Source of the DNA: Alistipes sp.
GTDB lineage: Bacteria; Bacteroidota; Bacteroidia; Bacteroidales; Rikenellaceae
Direction: 5' to 3'
Assembly: GCA_017410165.1 (NCBI GenBank)
Contig: JAFQRH010000019.1
Span: forward strand, 124,001 to 188,000
Length of the DNA: 64,000 nt
The translations under genes were made by a program, and so were the position numbers. The notes below the pieces were generated by a model. That model was not told where the DNA came from, did not search any database, and was given only the letters and a program-made list of their open reading frames with translations. The number at the start of each line of letters is the position of its first letter. Position 1 is the stretch's first letter. Of the stretch, positions 43,720 to 53,455 are shown one piece after another.

Positions 43720-44115
43720 ATGAGAAAATTGTCACTGTTCGTAATGTCGCTTTTATGCGGTGTGTTGTCGCTCGTGGCGTCGCCACTCAATGTGGTGCAA
43801 CCGTCGGATATCGAATTTGATGCAAAGGTGCGTGATTTTGGTACGGTGCCGCGCGAAATTCGCAACTATCACTGTGAATTTACCTTCACCAATACGGGCG
43901 ACGAGCCGATTGTGGTGTTGGGCGTTCAGACCTCCTGCTCGTGTCTGAGAGCCGATTTTTCGCGTCGTCCGGTCAAGAGTGGCGAGCAGGGTAGTATCGT
44001 TATTACGCTCGAAGCGGCGAAGATGGATGACGGTGTGTTTCATCGCGTCATAAAGGTCCAGACCAATCGCGGCGTATCGCTACTGACTGTGCAGGGTAAC
44101 TCGGTCGGCAAGTGA
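43720..44115 (+). CDS. DUF1573 domain protein
   Basis: A 131-residue exported protein with a signal peptide (residues 1-20, FVMSLLCGVLSLVASP). The mature part is a DUF1573 Ig-like domain: YHCEFTFTNTGDEPIVVLGVQTSCSC and the KSGEQGSIVITLEA strand pair. This domain is widespread in Bacteroidetes periplasmic proteins; its role is unknown. The ATG at 43720 is preferred over an upstream in-frame start inside the tonB gene. A strong terminator follows. Confidence 0.87.
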   Translation: MRKLSLFVMSLLCGVLSLVASPLNVVQPSDIEFDAKVRDFGTVPREIRNYHCEFTFTNTGDEPIVVLGVQTSCSCLRADFSRRPVKSGEQGSIVITLEAAKMDDGVFHRVIKVQTNRGVSLLTVQGNSVGK

Positions 44116-44171
44116 TGCGAGGGGTGCATTGCCACCTGCTTGTGAATGTTCTATTTGACGCTTGCGTATAG

Positions 44172-44214
44172 AAAAGGGTGTTTCGGTAACCAAGTCCGAA
44201 ACACCCTTGTTTTT
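44172..44214 (+). terminator. Intrinsic terminator of the tamB-exbBD-tonB-DUF1573 run
   Basis: AAGGGTGTTTCGG (44174-44186) and CCGAAACACCCTT (44196-44208) form a perfect 13-bp stem followed by GTTTTTG. The rest of 44116-44321 holds only a C8 tract. Confidence 0.9.
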
Positions 44215-44321
44215 GTTGCGCACCGAACGCCTATATTCGACCTTTTTTGACCTCTCCTGTTGAGGGTGTGCGTCGGCTCCGAAATCCGCCTTACCCCCCC
44301 CGAAAAAAAAATCGAAAAACC

Positions 44322-44999
44322 TTACAGATAGAAGACGATTGCGATAAAGTGACACACGACGGCGATGTTTATCAGCAGATGCCATACGAGGTGGTGGTAT
44401 CGAAATCCCTTCTTGGCATAAAACCACGCTCCCAAAGTGTAGAATATGCCACCGGCTGCAATCAGCACGAGCAGCGGAGTGGACGCCTGACGAACAAAGA
44501 GCGGGAAGAAGAATACGATGGTCCAACCCATAATCAAATAGATGGTCAAACTGACGGCCGGAATCGAGTGGCGTGCCAGCGACTTGTAGAATATTCCGAA
44601 CAGCACCATTGCCCACTGAATTATGGCAATCGCCGTGCCTTGCCAGCCACCGATGACCGACAGTGCAATCGGTGTGTAACTGCCTGCTATTGCGAAATAT
44701 ATGAAGATGTGGTCGAGAATGTGGAACACCTCCTTGTGACGCGATGCGGGGTGCATCGAGTGGTAGAGTGTCGAGATGAGAAACATCAAAAAAATCGAGA
44801 TGACGAACACCGAAACGCCAAAGGCGGCAACCGCCTCGTTGCCCGCTGCGTGGGTGTAGCTCCATATCGCCGCAAACGGCAACAGGAGAAGCGTTACAAG
44901 TGCCATCACGCCGTGCGAAATGGCGTTGGCAACCTCCTCGCCGATGGTCGGAATGTATATTTTCCCCTTTTTTTCAGTTTTTTTCGTTGCGCTACCCAT
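44322..44999 (-). CDS. Hemolysin III (YqfA) family membrane protein
   Basis: A 225-residue polytopic protein of the AdipoR/hemolysin-III family with seven membrane helices. Family residues include the first His motif in EEVANAISHGVMAL, FLISTLYHSMHP, and the last-helix HHLVWHLLINIAVVCHF with the metal-binding histidines. Function in bacteria is unclear; some relatives affect membrane lipid homeostasis. The ATG at 44999 is chosen; the longer in-frame stretch upstream is AT-rich leader. A TAatTTTG box lies at 45063-45056 on this strand. Confidence 0.88.
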   Translation of the reverse strand: MGSATKKTEKKGKIYIPTIGEEVANAISHGVMALVTLLLLPFAAIWSYTHAAGNEAVAAFGVSVFVISIFLMFLISTLYHSMHPASRHKEVFHILDHIFIYFAIAGSYTPIALSVIGGWQGTAIAIIQWAMVLFGIFYKSLARHSIPAVSLTIYLIMGWTIVFFFPLFVRQASTPLLVLIAAGGIFYTLGAWFYAKKGFRYHHLVWHLLINIAVVCHFIAIVFYL

Positions 45000-45055
45000 A
45001 ATTTTAGATTTTTTGAAAAATCCATTAACCTGTTTTTTATCCCTCTTTTCGGTGG

Positions 45056-45063
45056 CAAAATTA
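45056..45063 (-). promoter_or_regulatory. -7 box for the hemolysin III gene
   Basis: TAatTTTG on the minus strand, 56 bases before the ATG; no TTG at ideal spacing. The gap 45000-45322 otherwise holds AT-rich leader and the susC-like promoter. Confidence 0.45.
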
Positions 45064-45245
45064 GTAAAAAATCGTTTTCGTTCATCGTTAAAATGTGACC
45101 GTTTATGCCGAGAAACGGCCGATTCATCCCCTAAAAATATCCAAAAATGCCCCATTCGATTTCGCTTTTTGTCGATTTGTGTCGGGCGGCGATTCGCACT
45201 CGAAAAAAATATTTGCACTTTTTGTAAAAATATTCTGCGAATGTG

Positions 45246-45276
45246 TTGTGTTTCTAAAAATAAATTTTTATTTTTG
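45246..45276 (+). promoter_or_regulatory. Promoter of the SusC/SusD operon
   Basis: TTG (45246-45248), exactly 20 bases, TAttTTTG (45269-45276), with an AT-rich spacer. One of the best matches to the consensus in the window; leader about 40 bases. Confidence 0.8.
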
Positions 45277-45322
45277 TATGAATTTAAGCAACCAATTTTT
45301 AATAAAACTTAATAATTAACCT

Positions 45323-48300
45323 ATGAAAAGAGATTTACTTCTTGTTTCAAACGGTGTTCGCAAACTTATGACGGCAGTTGTAACACTGTCTTTGTTAGTT
45401 TGTTGTACGCTGTTTAGCCCTGCATCGGTGTATGCTCAGGGTAAGGGAAAGGTGACCGGTAAGGTTACTGACGCGCGAGGTCCGATGATCGGTGTGACCA
45501 TCTCGGTCAAGGGATCGACACGTGCTGCCCTAACGGATTTGGACGGTAATTACTCGATTGACGTCGCAGGTATTGCCAGTCCGGTACTCGAGTACACGTA
45601 CGTTGGTTACGAGGCACAGGAGATTCCAGTAGGAGCTCGCAGCGTGATTGACGTGGTGATGAAAGAGTCTACCCAGAAGATCGACGAGGTCGTCGTAACG
45701 GCACTCGGTATTACCCGTGCGGAGAAATCGCTCGGTTATGCCGTTCAGAAGGTGTCGGGTGACGATATCGCTCAGACCGTCTCGGGTAACTGGCTCGACG
45801 GTATGAACGGTAAGGTTGCCGGTATGTCGTTCGAGTCTGCTGCAACCGGTCCTGCCGGTTCGGTACGTGTTACTCTCCGTGGTGAGTCTTCCCTGTCGCA
45901 CGACAACAACGAAGCCCTTTTCGTAGTCGATGGTGTACCTATCGGTAGTGAGATGACTGCAACCGGTGGTGCCAATGACTCGGATGACGCGCCTATCGAC
46001 TACGGTAACGGTATCGGTGACCTCAACCCGGATGATATTGAGTCCGTATCGGTCCTCAAAGGTCCGGCGGCAACTGCACTTTACGGTTCGCGTGCGCAGA
46101 ACGGTGCCGTTATCATCACCACCAAGAGTGGTCGCAAGGATAAGGGTATCGGCGTAAGCTACTCGTTCTCGTTTGTTGCAGAGCAGGCATCTTACTGGCC
46201 TGACTTCCAGCAGGAGTACGCAGCAGGTTCGTCTTCGCTCACAACCTACGCAACCGTGAACGGTCGTCAGTACTCGCCACAGGAGTACTTCTCGTTCTGG
46301 AACGTGTATGAGGGTTCGACCAAGGTTGCAGACCGTCTCTGGTCGCGTAACATGTGGGGTCCTAAATATGGTAGCGACTTCGGCTATCGTGAGTCGGATC
46401 CTAACTCTCCTAACTACGGTCGTACGGACTTGACCTATATGTACCACTCGCTCGATTTCGATAAACTCACCAGCGAGCGTACCGATAAGCCGGGTTCGAT
46501 CGATATCAACACTTATAAGGACGCTTCGGGTGCTACCATCTACGAGGGTGCATCGACCAAGTTCTACTCGCTCGTTCCATTCGAGCCACAGGACTACTAT
46601 AAGGGTTTCTACGAGACCGGTCTTACCTTTAAGAATAATATATCGGTAAGTGGTAACAACGGTAAGGGTACTTCGGTTCGTGCTTCGTTCCAGGATACTC
46701 GCAACAACTGGATTGTTCCTAACATGGGTTACAACCAGGAGACTGTTTCGTTCTCGGTTTCCAGTAAATTAAATAAGGTAGTAAAGTTCAACGCAAAGGT
46801 TAACTACTATCGTAAGAAGTCTGACAACCTCCCTACTACCGGTTATAACATCTCGTCGCCGGTTTATCAGCTCATGTGGAACTACCCATCGGTTGATATC
46901 TCGTCGTTCGAGGAGGAGTATTGGAGCGGTCGTATCCAGCAGGCCTTCGAGATTAAGGAAGTTGGTGGTGACTCGGCTAATATGAACTCGATTATTAACT
47001 GTAACGGTGCAGGTACCAACGTAAACAACCCTTACTGGTTGGCATACGACTACCTCAACTCGCAGGTTCGTGACCGTATCTATGGTAATATGCAGGTAAC
47101 CTTCTCGATTACGAAGGATTTGGAGTTGTTCGTTCGTTCGGGTCTCGACTTGTTCAACGACTACCGTACCCAGCGCAAGCCACAGTATGCTAACAACTAC
47201 TTCCAGGGCTTCTATCGTACGCAGAACATCTTCCGTTATGAGGTTAATACCGACTTCTTGCTCTCGTACAAGAAGCAGTTCGGTCGTTTCCACTTGGCAG
47301 TAAACTTCGGTGGTAACAATATGGTTTACAACCACCGTAACACGACGCTGACCGCAGAGAAACTCTCGACTCCTAACGTATTCCAGATCGCAAACTCGGT
47401 TGACCGTCCGAAGGTATCGTACACACAGACCGAGAAGATGATCAACTCGTTGTATGGTATGATTACCTTCAACTACAACGACACTTACTTCATCGACTTC
47501 ACCGCTCGTAACGACTGGTCGTCGGCACTCGCAAAGGGTAACAACTCTTACTTCTACCCTTCGGTTTCGGCTGCTATCTTGCTCGATCAGGCAATCCCTG
47601 GTTTGCGCGATACGAACTGGCTCGATATGTTGAAGATTCGTGGTTCGTGGGCAAACGTAGGTAACGATACCAGCGCATACCGCATCACTGACTACTATAC
47701 CAACTCGTCGTACTCGTCGTCGTACGTTCTCCCTGGTACTTTGAACAACCCGTTGCTCAAGCCGGAGAATACCGAGTCGTGGGAGGTAGGTTTGGAGGCA
47801 CACTTCTTCAAGAACCGCTTGTCGATCGATGCTGCTTACTATGATGCAAACACTACTAACCAGATTCTGTCGGTTCCTACCGATCAGATTACCGGTGCTA
47901 ACTACAAACTCATCAACGCAGGTAAGGTGAACAACCACGGTGTCGAGGTTACTTTGGGTGCAAAACTCGTTCAGCACCGCAACTTCTCGTGGGATATCAA
48001 CTTCAACTGGTCGAAGAACTGGAACAAACTCGTTGAGTTGGCTCCTGGTATCGAGCTCTATCAGTTGAACACCGGCTTTACTTCGGGTAACAACGTATTT
48101 ATCTACGCTTACCCTGGTAAGGAGCTCGGTCGTATCTACGGTTACGGTTTCAAGCGTGCTCCGGAAGGCGCATACTACACCGACGCAACTACCGGCGAGG
48201 TTGTTGACTGCTCGAATCAGATTATCGTAAATGCTCAGGGTTATCCGGAGGTTGATACTCAGAACCTCATCGACCTTGGTTCGATCTATCCTGATTGGAA

Positions 48301-48832
48301 GGGTGGTTTGAGCACTACGCTCCGCTACAAGAACCTCCGTCTCGGTATGAACTTCACCTACCAGTATGGTGGTAAGTGTTACTCGTTGACTCACGCTATC
48401 CTCGCATCGTCGGGTAAGACCAAGGATACTCTCTACGGTCGTTACGACGGTCTCGTACAGGAGGGTGTGAACGTAAGCGCAGATGGTATCTACTCGAAGA
48501 ATACGACTATCACCGAGTCGGCTGCTATCTACTATTCGGACTACTACTACAAGCGTGCTAACGCCGAGACCAATACTTATGACACTTCGTTCTTCAAACT
48601 CAAGCAGATCAACCTCGATTACTCGTTGGGTAAGAAGGCGCTCCAAAAGATTGGCTGGTTGCGTCAGCTCTCAATTGGTGTATTTGTAACCAACGTATTC
48701 TGTGTTACCGACTTCCCTCAGTATGACCCAGAGGCAGCAACGTTCAACTCGGCTTCGATTAGCCGTGGTATTGAGACCGGTGCTTACCCTATGACTCGTA
48801 CCTATGGTGTAACTCTCAAATTGGGCTTCTAA
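45323..48832 (+). CDS. SusC/RagA-type TonB-dependent outer-membrane receptor
   Basis: A 1,169-residue receptor that imports large nutrients bound by its SusD partner. A signal peptide covers about residues 1-38 (ending YAQG). A CarboxypepD_reg-like domain follows (about 45-120, GKVTGKVTDARGPMIGVTISVKG), then the TonB box region (EVVVTALGITRAEKS), the plug (about 130-260, NPDDIESVSVLKGPAATALYGSRAQNG) and a 22-strand barrel to the C-terminal aromatic (YGVTLKLGF). The plug motif is a hallmark of the SusC/RagA family. It heads the operon; susD follows 21 bases later. Codons are strongly biased to GGT, CGT and AAC, suggesting abundant protein. Ligand unknown. Confidence 0.96.
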   Translation: MKRDLLLVSNGVRKLMTAVVTLSLLVCCTLFSPASVYAQGKGKVTGKVTDARGPMIGVTISVKGSTRAALTDLDGNYSIDVAGIASPVLEYTYVGYEAQEIPVGARSVIDVVMKESTQKIDEVVVTALGITRAEKSLGYAVQKVSGDDIAQTVSGNWLDGMNGKVAGMSFESAATGPAGSVRVTLRGESSLSHDNNEALFVVDGVPIGSEMTATGGANDSDDAPIDYGNGIGDLNPDDIESVSVLKGPAATALYGSRAQNGAVIITTKSGRKDKGIGVSYSFSFVAEQASYWPDFQQEYAAGSSSLTTYATVNGRQYSPQEYFSFWNVYEGSTKVADRLWSRNMWGPKYGSDFGYRESDPNSPNYGRTDLTYMYHSLDFDKLTSERTDKPGSIDINTYKDASGATIYEGASTKFYSLVPFEPQDYYKGFYETGLTFKNNISVSGNNGKGTSVRASFQDTRNNWIVPNMGYNQETVSFSVSSKLNKVVKFNAKVNYYRKKSDNLPTTGYNISSPVYQLMWNYPSVDISSFEEEYWSGRIQQAFEIKEVGGDSANMNSIINCNGAGTNVNNPYWLAYDYLNSQVRDRIYGNMQVTFSITKDLELFVRSGLDLFNDYRTQRKPQYANNYFQGFYRTQNIFRYEVNTDFLLSYKKQFGRFHLAVNFGGNNMVYNHRNTTLTAEKLSTPNVFQIANSVDRPKVSYTQTEKMINSLYGMITFNYNDTYFIDFTARNDWSSALAKGNNSYFYPSVSAAILLDQAIPGLRDTNWLDMLKIRGSWANVGNDTSAYRITDYYTNSSYSSSYVLPGTLNNPLLKPENTESWEVGLEAHFFKNRLSIDAAYYDANTTNQILSVPTDQITGANYKLINAGKVNNHGVEVTLGAKLVQHRNFSWDINFNWSKNWNKLVELAPGIELYQLNTGFTSGNNVFIYAYPGKELGRIYGYGFKRAPEGAYYTDATTGEVVDCSNQIIVNAQGYPEVDTQNLIDLGSIYPDWKGGLSTTLRYKNLRLGMNFTYQYGGKCYSLTHAILASSGKTKDTLYGRYDGLVQEGVNVSADGIYSKNTTITESAAIYYSDYYYKRANAETNTYDTSFFKLKQINLDYSLGKKALQKIGWLRQLSIGVFVTNVFCVTDFPQYDPEAATFNSASISRGIETGAYPMTRTYGVTLKLGF

Positions 48833-48853
48833 TAAATAAATATAGGTATAGAT

Positions 48854-50497
48854 ATGAAAACTTTGAAATATATTTCGATTGTTCTTGTTCTCCTTACGTT
48901 CTCGCAGTGTAGAACATTGGAGGAGTACAACGTATCGCCGAACCAGGTGGAGCTCGGATTGGCACACCCGGCAGATATGATGGACGAGATCATCTGTAAT
49001 GGTGCTCTCAACTATCAGCAGCGTTTCTATGATACGTATGCAGAGTTGATGCAATACACCTGTATCGGTGGTGCATCTAACGAGTACATTCACCGTTACT
49101 ATTTCGGTGCTTCGTACATTGAGAACTCTTGGGCAAACTGCTCGAAGTGGGCTGTGAATGCAGACCATATGTACGATTTGGCTGTCAAGAAAAATAACCC
49201 TAACTATCAGGCAATCGCTTTGACGTTGCGTGCTTTGTGGATGGACCAGCTTACCTCTATCTTCGGTATGGTTCCGTTCGAGCAGGCATTCTCGCTCCGC
49301 GATAAGAACATCAACAAGCCGAAGTTCGACGAGCCGAAGTACATCTACCAGCAGCTCATCGAGGACCTCGAAACTGCAAACAGCTTGTATGAGACATCGC
49401 GTACGCTCGAAATCCCTAACAAGGATAAGCTCTATAATGGTGACACGAAGAAGTGGCAGAAGTTTACCAACTCGTTGATGTTGCGTATCTTGATGCGTCT
49501 CTCGAACCGTTCGAACGATATGGAGATTTTGCTCGGCGAGTCTGTTGCACAGAAGATTAAGAAGATTATCGACAATCCGTCGAAGTTCCCTATTATGGAG
49601 TCGTATGCCGACAACGCAACCGTTTACTTCTCGGGTGAGTCGCCGTTCCAGAACAACTGGGGTGGTTACAGCCAGTCGACGATGTCGGGTCACCGTGCAG
49701 CGGAGCAGTTCGTTGCGTACCTCAACGGTAAGAACGACCCTCGTAAGTGGATTTGGCTTATTCCTTGGTCGCAGTCGATTGGCTGGATGGGTGTTCAGTC
49801 GGGTATGCCGGGTGACGATACCGTTACCGCAGGTTATCCTTGGTACAACCCACAGGTATTTATGAACTACAATCTTCCTGTATCGTTTATGCGTCACGAT
49901 GAGGTATGTTTCATCCTCGCCGAGGCATACTGGCGTAACGATGATGACCACTGGGCAGCAATCTCGGGTCAGGCACGTATGGCAGAGTGGTACAACAAGG
50001 GTATCCGTTCGTCTTGCGAGTACTGGCGTTACATCTACGTTGACTACTTCGGTTTGACCGGTCGTAACGAGGCAACCAATTATCGTAACTTTGCAGCTGT
50101 TGAGGTAATCCACGACAACTACAACAATATCGATATGACCCCGGTAATTGACGACGCGGCAATCGATAACTACATCACTAATTCGGTTCCTTTCGACGTG
50201 AAGGATGGTTTGCGTTGCATCATCGAGCAGAAGTTCCTTGCTAACTTCCGTATTATGACGGAGGCGTGGAACGACTATCGCCGTACGGGTTATCCGCAGC
50301 TCACCATTGGTACCGGTGTTCTTAACAACGGTATTCTCCCGACACGTTTGATCTATCCTACTAAAACCAAGACTACCAACCCTGAGGAGTACGAGAAGTG
50401 CGTAGCCACTTTGCGTGCAACCTACTATGACGGTGGTGATAATATGATCACTCCGGTATGGTGGAGCGAGGCGGGTCTTGCCAAGGAAATTCGTTAA
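48854..50497 (+). CDS. SusD/RagB-type nutrient-binding lipoprotein
   Basis: A 547-residue surface lipoprotein that pairs with the SusC-type receptor as a lid for the pore. The lipobox FSQC puts the lipidated cysteine at residue 19. The helical body has the TPR-like features of SusD (YAELMQYTCIGG, ALTLRALWMDQLTSIFGMVPF, LMLRILMRLSNRSND) and the late FILAEAYWRN and EQKFLANFRIMTEAWNDYRRTGYP motifs of the SusD-like_2 subgroup. This subgroup is often found in non-classical loci, including peptide and phosphate-related ones. The ligand is unknown. Confidence 0.93.
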   Translation: MKTLKYISIVLVLLTFSQCRTLEEYNVSPNQVELGLAHPADMMDEIICNGALNYQQRFYDTYAELMQYTCIGGASNEYIHRYYFGASYIENSWANCSKWAVNADHMYDLAVKKNNPNYQAIALTLRALWMDQLTSIFGMVPFEQAFSLRDKNINKPKFDEPKYIYQQLIEDLETANSLYETSRTLEIPNKDKLYNGDTKKWQKFTNSLMLRILMRLSNRSNDMEILLGESVAQKIKKIIDNPSKFPIMESYADNATVYFSGESPFQNNWGGYSQSTMSGHRAAEQFVAYLNGKNDPRKWIWLIPWSQSIGWMGVQSGMPGDDTVTAGYPWYNPQVFMNYNLPVSFMRHDEVCFILAEAYWRNDDDHWAAISGQARMAEWYNKGIRSSCEYWRYIYVDYFGLTGRNEATNYRNFAAVEVIHDNYNNIDMTPVIDDAAIDNYITNSVPFDVKDGLRCIIEQKFLANFRIMTEAWNDYRRTGYPQLTIGTGVLNNGILPTRLIYPTKTKTTNPEEYEKCVATLRATYYDGGDNMITPVWWSEAGLAKEIR

Positions 50498-50518
50498 TCG
50501 GAAAAAAATTAAAGAATT

Positions 50519-51277
50519 ATGAAAAGAACATTCAAATATGTTAAGATGCTGACCGTTCTCGTCGCTTCTGCCGCAGTAGTTCTCACTACCGGTTGTAAGG
50601 AGGAGCAGCCGTATGTAACTAACGGCATTGACGGTCCTATATATTGCGAATTCGGTGGCACTGGCTCGACCGAGGAGAGACTCATTGTTTCGACTCAGGG
50701 CTACATCGGAGATAACTACGCTATCTCTGTATCGTACGATATGTACACCAACGCACCTGATTGGGAGATTGTTCCTGACTATTCGGAGTGCTATGATTCA
50801 GAGTATGATTGGGTTACTGCATCGCCTACGCACGGCTCGCACGATGGTCGATTCACCTTGAAGTTCCAGGCGAATCAGCGTCAGGGCGATACTCGTTGCG
50901 CAAATGTGAACATCGTGTCCGGTGGTCAGATTATCAAGACCATCCGTGTAGAGCAGGAGAAGGCACAGACCACTCAGCTCTACATCCAGCCGTTCTTGCA
51001 GACTTTGAACTTCAAGGCGGACGACGAAGTGATCAAGACTATTCCGCTTGACGCTAACGTTGCTTGGTCGGCACGTGTGAACGATGATGAGAATGGCGAT
51101 CCTGTTGATTGGATTGTTGTTTCGGGCGTTACGAAGGGTAAGTTTGATGTATCGGTTCTTCCTAACAGCGGTGCAGACCGTGAGGGTTCGATTACCGTAT
51201 ATCAGAACACCAATGGTAACAACAATATCATTGTTACAATCAAGCAGGCAGGTGTTGGCGCAGCTGATGCCGAGTAA
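50519..51277 (+). CDS. Double-BACON surface lipoprotein
   Basis: A 252-residue lipoprotein; lipobox TTGC, Cys at residue 26, followed by KEEQ, which fits the surface-export signal type K-(D/E)2. Two BACON-like beta-sandwich domains follow: about 35-145 (WEIVPDYSECYDSEYDWVTASP) and about 155-248 (LDANVAWSARVNDDENGDP, then REGSITVYQNTNGNNNIIVTIKQ). BACON domains occur in Bacteroidetes secreted proteins and probably bind mucin or glycans, but this is not proven for this case. Position beside SusD suggests an extra ligand-binding (SusE/F-like) protein. Confidence 0.83.
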   Translation: MKRTFKYVKMLTVLVASAAVVLTTGCKEEQPYVTNGIDGPIYCEFGGTGSTEERLIVSTQGYIGDNYAISVSYDMYTNAPDWEIVPDYSECYDSEYDWVTASPTHGSHDGRFTLKFQANQRQGDTRCANVNIVSGGQIIKTIRVEQEKAQTTQLYIQPFLQTLNFKADDEVIKTIPLDANVAWSARVNDDENGDPVDWIVVSGVTKGKFDVSVLPNSGADREGSITVYQNTNGNNNIIVTIKQAGVGAADAE

Positions 51278-51328
51278 GCTGAAATAAATTAAAGACAAGG
51301 ATATCACAGTATATTCAAATTGTGAGAA

Positions 51329-53437
51329 ATGAACAGTGTTGAAAAGATAATATTGAAACTGATTCTCTCGATCGTTGTTCTGTTCGGAGCCGTCGCGTGC
51401 GGCCCCGAGCCGGACAATGGCGAAGGAACCGGTACAGGTCAGAGTGGCGACATCGTAACAGACATTACGGCCGAAACGAATATGATGCTTACGCTTGGTG
51501 GCGAGCAGAATATCCGTGCCAAAGGTGCCGAGATGACCGACGTGCTTATTCTGGAAGGCCCGGCAACTCACCGTTGCGAGATTACGAAGGTAAGCAACAC
51601 TTACTTCAAATTTAAGGTGCCTACCAAGATGGTGGATGGTTCGTACAAGTTCATCATCGAGCGCGGCGAGCGTACTCAAACTCTCTTTACCGCAAAGGTT
51701 ACCATTCAGAATATGTCGATGATCGTGCCTAATAAGCCGGCATCGGAGGGTTATACGCTGAAAGGTAAGGTATATTGCGGCTCGGAGGGCGTCAAGGGCG
51801 TTCTTGTTACCGATGGAGTTATCTTTACCGAGACGGATGCTGATGGTAACTATTGGCTCAAATCGGATAAGCGTTACGAGTTGGTTTATGTCGTTCAGCC
51901 GAGCGGCTACGAAGTTCTTACACAGTCGGCTCTGCCGCAGTATTGGAAGACCACATCGACCGAGCTTACTTATGACAGTCAGGAGCAGCACAACTTCGAA
52001 CTTGTGAAGGTGAACAACGATAACAACCGAGTGTTGGTCGTAACCGACATTCACCTTGCTAATCGTAAACTCACCCCGCTTGACACGACGCAGTTCCGCG
52101 AGGGCTTCATCAATGAAGCAGTAGCCGAATACTCGGGTCAAAAGAATGTGTACTGTCTCAACCTCGGTGATTTTGCATTCGATGCTTATTGGTATAACTA
52201 TAACTATGACATCGAAGACGCTGCGTCGGCCGTTGCAACGCTTCCGTTCCCTTATTGGTCCACGATGGGTAACCACGATAACGACGGTCGTACACCTGCT
52301 GGCGAGGATGTTGATTTCCGTGCCTCGGGTCCTTATCGTCGCGTATTAGGTCCAACTCACGTTGCAATGAACATCGGTAAGGTACACTATATTCTGATTG
52401 ACGATATCCGTTACGTGAATTCGTTCCCGAGCGAGACGGCGGACCCATTGATGGGTCAGCGCGACTACTATGCGGGCTTCCGTTCTGATATGATTGAGTG
52501 GGTTAAGACCGACCTTTCGTATCTCGACAAGAGTACCCCGGTGGTAGTTGGTATGCACATTCCGTTGGTAAACTGGGATGGTTCGGGATACAATGGCGAG
52601 TTCCGTTCCGGATCTGTACAGCAGTTTGTGGATCTTTTCAAAGATTTCAAAGAGGTGAACTTTATTACCGGTCACACTCACCAGAGTCGTATGCGTCCTG
52701 TTCCTGGTTATGGCACAAATATGTACGAGCATAATATCGGTGCAGTTTGTGGTGTGTGGTGGAACACCAGCCAGTATAGTGGTGGTACGACCAACACTCC
52801 GGGAGCTTTGACCCTTTGCGCAGACGGAACCCCTTCGGGTTATATGGTCTTCGACGTACAGGGTACCGAGCGTTCGTGGTTCTGGAAGAGTATCGGTGAG
52901 CCGGAGAACAAACAGTTCAAGAGCTACGATATGAACGAGGTTAAGAAGTTCTTTACTTCGTACGGCTTGGCAAGCAAGTTCATCAATGCTGGCAGTTACG
53001 TTAATACACAAGGTGGAGGCGAGCATACGACCACTATTCGACCGAAAGAGTATGGTTGTGAGGAGCAGCCAAACACTGTATGGATTAACGTATGGGCTTA
53101 CGAGACAGGTCCGTTTGTCAACTATCGTAATTGGGAGGTATCGGTTACGGAGAATGGCAAGGAACTGGAAGTCGAGCAACTGCAAGGCGGTTATCGCGAT
53201 TTGCTTTCGGCACTTACTTACGAGATTCCGAAGTATAACGAGAGCAATGGTCGTTTCTCCGCCAGCAGCGGTAGTTCGGTTAGCCACAAGCATATGTTCC
53301 GCGTTGTGGCGTCGTCAGCCAATTCGACACTGAAAATTACGGTTAAGGACCGCTTTGGTAAGGTTTATCAAGAGACGATGACCCGCCCGAAGAAGTTCTA
53401 TACCGGTAACATTTCGGATTCTTGGACACTTGAATAA
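51329..53437 (+). CDS. Calcineurin-like metallophosphoesterase lipoprotein
   Basis: A 702-residue lipoprotein (lipobox AVAC, Cys24). Domain order: a short Ig/TIG-like segment (about 40-130), a MetallophosN-type beta-sandwich (about 140-225, YTLKGKVYCGSEGVKGVLVT), the phosphoesterase (about 235-470), and a MetallophosC-type domain to the end. All metal ligands are present: D240 and H242 (DIHL), D281 (LGDF), N315-H316-D317 (GNHD), H410 (GMHIP) and H449/H451 (GHTH). This triad of N, catalytic and C domains is typical of Bacteroidetes secreted phosphoesterases. It could hydrolyse phosphomono- or diesters on sugars, lipids or nucleotides; specificity is unknown. Confidence 0.92.
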   Translation: MNSVEKIILKLILSIVVLFGAVACGPEPDNGEGTGTGQSGDIVTDITAETNMMLTLGGEQNIRAKGAEMTDVLILEGPATHRCEITKVSNTYFKFKVPTKMVDGSYKFIIERGERTQTLFTAKVTIQNMSMIVPNKPASEGYTLKGKVYCGSEGVKGVLVTDGVIFTETDADGNYWLKSDKRYELVYVVQPSGYEVLTQSALPQYWKTTSTELTYDSQEQHNFELVKVNNDNNRVLVVTDIHLANRKLTPLDTTQFREGFINEAVAEYSGQKNVYCLNLGDFAFDAYWYNYNYDIEDAASAVATLPFPYWSTMGNHDNDGRTPAGEDVDFRASGPYRRVLGPTHVAMNIGKVHYILIDDIRYVNSFPSETADPLMGQRDYYAGFRSDMIEWVKTDLSYLDKSTPVVVGMHIPLVNWDGSGYNGEFRSGSVQQFVDLFKDFKEVNFITGHTHQSRMRPVPGYGTNMYEHNIGAVCGVWWNTSQYSGGTTNTPGALTLCADGTPSGYMVFDVQGTERSWFWKSIGEPENKQFKSYDMNEVKKFFTSYGLASKFINAGSYVNTQGGGEHTTTIRPKEYGCEEQPNTVWINVWAYETGPFVNYRNWEVSVTENGKELEVEQLQGGYRDLLSALTYEIPKYNESNGRFSASSGSSVSHKHMFRVVASSANSTLKITVKDRFGKVYQETMTRPKKFYTGNISDSWTLE

Positions 53438-53455
53438 TCAAAACCAACAAATAAT

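Noticed and set aside
44322..45218. A longer start for the hemolysin III protein at 45218
   Set aside because: The extra part is AT-rich leader with a promoter-like box at 45056-45063; the family starts near residue 1 of the ATG at 44999.
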